A stretch of 33,445 bases of DNA, taken from a virus. The stretch covers positions 1 through 33,445 of the IMG/VR virus record IMGVR_UViG_3300047319_000941. One strand, 5' to 3'. This document shows, piece by piece, positions 31,551 to 33,445 of the stretch. Within the stretch, counting starts at the first letter, position 1. Every line of letters begins with the position of its first letter. A program made the position numbers and the translations under genes. Below the pieces are notes generated by a model. It saw nothing but the letters and a program-made list of their open reading frames with translations. It was not told the DNA's origin and searched no databases.

Positions 31551-31578
31551 GGGGCGGGAGCACCATGGCTCCCGCCCC
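31551..31578. repeat. Perfect 11-bp GC-rich inverted repeat upstream of the small helical gene
   Basis: GGGGCGGGAGC and GCTCCCGCCCC are separated by a six-base loop, the strongest simple hairpin in the window. Neither strand has a following T-run. It lies in a 233-bp non-coding stretch (31480-31712) that also holds a second stem at 31591-31616 and a -10-like box. It may be an mRNA-processing or pausing site between the tail tube transcript and the following genes. Confidence 0.65.
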
Positions 31579-31590
31579 AATACCTGAGAT

Positions 31591-31616
31591 GTCGCCGCGG
31601 TTCTGGGCTCGGCGAC
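31591..31616. repeat. 7-bp inverted repeat beside the strong hairpin
   Basis: GTCGCCG and CGGCGAC flank a 12-base loop. It sits 12 bases right of the stronger stem and could form a tandem hairpin with it in RNA from either strand. Confidence 0.4.
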
Positions 31617-31680
31617 TAGCCCAACAAATAGTACACCGCAACGGGCCTTGCCGATTCTCGGGGCAGTAGCATCTGGCGGT

Positions 31681-31686
31681 TATAAT
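31681..31686 (+). promoter_or_regulatory. Consensus TATAAT box for the reversed HNH gene
   Basis: A perfect TATAAT lies 27 bases before the ATG of the + strand HNH gene, which is surrounded by - strand late genes. No good TTGACA lies at 16-18 bases upstream (a loose TTGCCG is at 31649). The call rests mainly on the -10 match and the need for the isolated gene to have its own promoter. Confidence 0.4.
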
Positions 31687-31712
31687 CCACCAGACTTCTA
31701 ATCGAGAACGAG

Positions 31713-32195
31713 ATGAGCACCAGGATCTGTCGGAAGTGCAAGAAGGAAAAGCCGGTTGAAGAGTTCTGCAAGTCAAACAACAAAACGTCAGGCAAAAACA
31801 AGAGGTGCAAGGAGTGCTACAACGCCTACATGCGTGACTACTACAAGCGTAGCGACGAATATAAGATCAAGCTGCATGAGCGTGACAAGGAATACAGGCG
31901 ACGGCTCAGAATAGAGGTCTTGTCACACTACAGCAAAGGCATTCCGACGTGTACTTGTTGTGGGGAGGCCGAATACGAGTTCCTAACCATAGACCACATG
32001 GTACGCGGTCAGGGTCCGGAACATCGTAGAGCCGGCATAGCCAGTAAACACTTGCTCCACTGGTTAAGGAAGAACGGCTTTCCATCAGGATTTCGTGTGC
32101 TTTGTATGAACTGCAACTTCGCAATGGGAGTTCACGGTTACTGTCCGCACCAAAAGAAAGAGGCCGGCTTTACGCCGGCCTCGCTATCAGCCTAA
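31713..32195 (+). CDS. HNH endonuclease inserted in reverse orientation in the tail operon
   Basis: The 160-residue protein is of a different subfamily from the three in the left half. An N-terminal zinc module (CRKCKKEKPVEEFCKSN, then CKECYNAY) is followed by a basic helix and a second cysteine pair (CTCCG). The nuclease core reads FLTIDHMVRGQG, then LLHWLRKNGFPSGF, then VLCMNCNFAMGVHGYCPH, giving the His (IDH), Asn (MNCN) and His signature with bound zinc. The gene lies against the direction of its neighbours, between tail tube and small helical genes. Its final codons run through the tail tube gene's terminator (32160-32182). It looks like an intergenic insertion of a free-standing homing gene. 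Confidence 0.87.
   Translation: MSTRICRKCKKEKPVEEFCKSNNKTSGKNKRCKECYNAYMRDYYKRSDEYKIKLHERDKEYRRRLRIEVLSHYSKGIPTCTCCGEAEYEFLTIDHMVRGQGPEHRRAGIASKHLLHWLRKNGFPSGFRVLCMNCNFAMGVHGYCPHQKKEAGFTPASLSA
32160..32182 (-). terminator. Intrinsic terminator for the tail tube gene
   Basis: GAGGCCGGC pairs with GCCGGCCTC around five bases (nine pairs). On the - strand it is followed by TTTCTTTT, 20 bases after the tail tube stop, so it should end or reduce transcription there. The + strand HNH coding sequence overlaps it. Confidence 0.75.
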
Positions 32196-32203
32196 CTCAT
32201 TTC

Positions 32204-33214
32204 CTACAAACCGCTTGGGTCTTGCGGGTGCGTGACCGTGAGGTCGTTGAAGGTGATGTAGCTGAACGTCTGGGTGGCATTGCCGCCCTGCGTCCCAGCA
32301 TTCGCACCACCGTAGGTGACCGACTGGAGCTTGTTCTGCGTGCCGAGGTCGAGCTTCGTGCCCTCGGTCATCTCCAGGTAAATCTTTCGGCCCGTCACGT
32401 TGGAGGTCGCGTTCTCGAGAGCCGTGACGTTGTCGCCCTGGCTAGACAGAACCTCGAAGTCCGACTGGACCTGGACCGGGAACTGGACATAGCGGAAGTA
32501 CACGCCGCGGTGACCGAGTTCGTACAGGGCCTCGCGACCCAGGTTGGCCGACACGCGAATGCTCTGGATGTGAGCAGCGAAGCTGCCATCGACCTGGAGC
32601 GGATTCGTGCCGCTGGCGGTGACGCCAGGGATGTCGAGCGGCAGGTAGCAGATGGTGCCGGTGCCTTCGCCGAACTTGATGTTCTGACGACGATTGACGC
32701 CTTCCGCGGCAGCCGGGATATCGGTGTTCGTGAACGCCGTAGCCGTGAAGCTCTTGTTCCAAATCTTGTTGTTGCCGACCAGCGTAACCTGCTCGGTCGC
32801 GTTGCCCTGCGTCGGAATCGTGTACGTGAGTTGCTGCACGAACACACCGGAGCACACGCACTGAGCCAGAGGCGTGCCGGACGCGGAATTCTGGGTGTCC
32901 GTGTAGATCGACAGACCGAACTGGGCTCGGGCAGCCGAACGGCCGGAGAGCGACGCCGACGTCGAAGGGTAGGTCGCAAGGTGGTAGATCAGCGGGTAGC
33001 CGTCGAGCACCTTCTCAGCCGTGATTTCGATGTCAGGGATGTTCTCGATGTTCTGATAGATGGCAATTTGGCCAATCTCGAACACCTGCTCCAAGTTAAA
33101 TCGGGTGTTGATGCCGACGCTCTGGAGGCCGTGAATGGAAGTGAACGTATTGCTGCCGTCAGGAGCGATTCCGCCCTGCTGAACGGCATAAAAGATTCGG
33201 CGATTGCTGCTCAT
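32204..33214 (-). CDS. Major tail tube protein, probable
   Basis: The 336-residue product starts MSSNRRIFYAVQQGGIAPDG and TFTSIHGLQSVGINTRFNLE. The phrases GQIAIYQNIENIPDIEITAE and VLDGYPLIYHLATYP are typical of tail tube proteins that form the hexameric ring barrel: a strand with IPDxEI then an LDGxPL helix. SFAAHIQSIRVSANLGREAL and a Gly/Thr-rich C-terminal domain follow. Position at the front of the tail operon, several genes before the tape measure, fits. There is no good Shine-Dalgarno before the ATG at 33214. The bases just upstream read CTACCTCCA, an anti-Shine-Dalgarno-like string, and an AGGGG lies 11 bases away. Confidence 0.75.
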   Translation of the reverse strand: MSSNRRIFYAVQQGGIAPDGSNTFTSIHGLQSVGINTRFNLEQVFEIGQIAIYQNIENIPDIEITAEKVLDGYPLIYHLATYPSTSASLSGRSAARAQFGLSIYTDTQNSASGTPLAQCVCSGVFVQQLTYTIPTQGNATEQVTLVGNNKIWNKSFTATAFTNTDIPAAAEGVNRRQNIKFGEGTGTICYLPLDIPGVTASGTNPLQVDGSFAAHIQSIRVSANLGREALYELGHRGVYFRYVQFPVQVQSDFEVLSSQGDNVTALENATSNVTGRKIYLEMTEGTKLDLGTQNKLQSVTYGGANAGTQGGNATQTFSYITFNDLTVTHPQDPSGL

Positions 33215-33286
33215 TGGAGGTAGCTGCCCCTATACGACTTGGTTCCGTTTGATCTGTCCCAATGTGAATACACCGTCCCAGAGGAA

Positions 33287-33436
33287 TTAGGGACAATCCA
33301 CATCGACCCCAGCCCGAACCACCGCGTAATGCAGGTCGCCGATGCGGGGACGCTCGTAACCCCTCATTTCCTCAAACCGTAGCTGCCGCCAGTAACAGCC
33401 GCCATCACCGGTAGGTTTGATGAGGTCCGGATACAT
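33287..33436 (-). CDS. Small protein (49 aa) at the window edge, possibly complete
   Basis: This - strand frame runs from an ATG (complement of 33434-33436) with AGGAA just upstream to a TAA at 33287-33289. It encodes MYPDLIKPTGDGGCYWRQLR and then FEEMRGYERPRIGDLHYAVV. It is compact and mixed in composition, looks like a genuine protein, and ends 72 bases before the tail tube start. The frame remains open to the window edge, so a longer protein is possible. No family is recognised. Confidence 0.5.
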   Translation of the reverse strand: MYPDLIKPTGDGGCYWRQLRFEEMRGYERPRIGDLHYAVVRAGVDVDCP

Positions 33437-33445
33437 GTTTCCTGA

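Noticed and set aside
31480-31566. N-terminal extension of the small helical gene from the ATG at 31566
   Set aside because: The start codon lies in the loop of an 11-bp stem and the extra residues show no protein-like pattern consistent with the rest.
31640-31712. tRNA-Arg-like anticodon segment (CCAGACTTCTAATC) before the HNH start
   Set aside because: The loop CTTCTAA looks right but the 3' side of the anticodon stem does not pair, no T-arm or acceptor follows, and D-arm pairing is only three bases. It is probably chance or a decayed fragment.
32102-33223. 373-codon + strand frame opposite the tail tube gene
   Set aside because: Its composition is an Arg/Leu/Val-rich antisense shadow. 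The - strand product has clear tail tube phrases.

Overview
This window looks like part of a tailed double-stranded DNA phage (Caudoviricetes), most likely long-tailed and siphovirus-like. A 3,190-codon tape measure gene sits among tail genes. Gene packing is dense, with ATGA/TAATG stop-start overlaps and four HNH endonuclease genes of the homing type. No host housekeeping gene, rRNA or convincing tRNA was seen. The base composition is moderately GC-rich and the host cannot be named from the sequence.

The window has two converging halves. Positions 1-13,348 (+ strand) hold a nucleotide-sugar and glycosyltransferase operon. It contains a partial glycosyltransferase-like gene, two GT2 enzymes, a CgeB-like GT-B enzyme, a sugar-phosphate nucleotidyltransferase, three extended-SDR sugar epimerase/dehydratases (one resembling GDP-L-fucose synthase) and a GHMP kinase of the heptose-7-phosphate kinase (HddA) type. 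Small membrane proteins and conserved phage orphans lie between them. Three HNH genes (1418, 3449, 5073) are wedged between sugar genes with overlapping starts and stops. The left half ends with a recombination pair, a probable single-strand annealing protein and a zinc-binding partner, followed by two intrinsic terminators.

Positions 13,409-33,436 (- strand) hold a late tail operon. In transcription order it runs: a small protein at the right edge, tail tube, a fourth HNH gene inserted in the opposite orientation, three tail-region proteins, a probable tail assembly chaperone with heptad repeats, a nested hairpin with a U-tract, the tape measure, a protein of about 13 short repeats, two large tail-tip or hub-like proteins, a virion-type protein and a small two-CxxC zinc protein.

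The most striking feature is the tape measure protein. Between its TP901-type core and its long helical part it carries what reads as a complete R-S-E mono-ADP-ribosyltransferase domain (YRG, FLSTS, ExE with EVLF), followed by a zinc metallopeptidase-like domain (HELIH with a downstream QEAVAHA segment). Each is bounded by repeated AxGG and TVPAxLTPGEFV tags. Tape measures leave the tail with the genome, so these may be effectors injected at infection. This delivery role is inference. The catalytic motifs are read directly from the translation.
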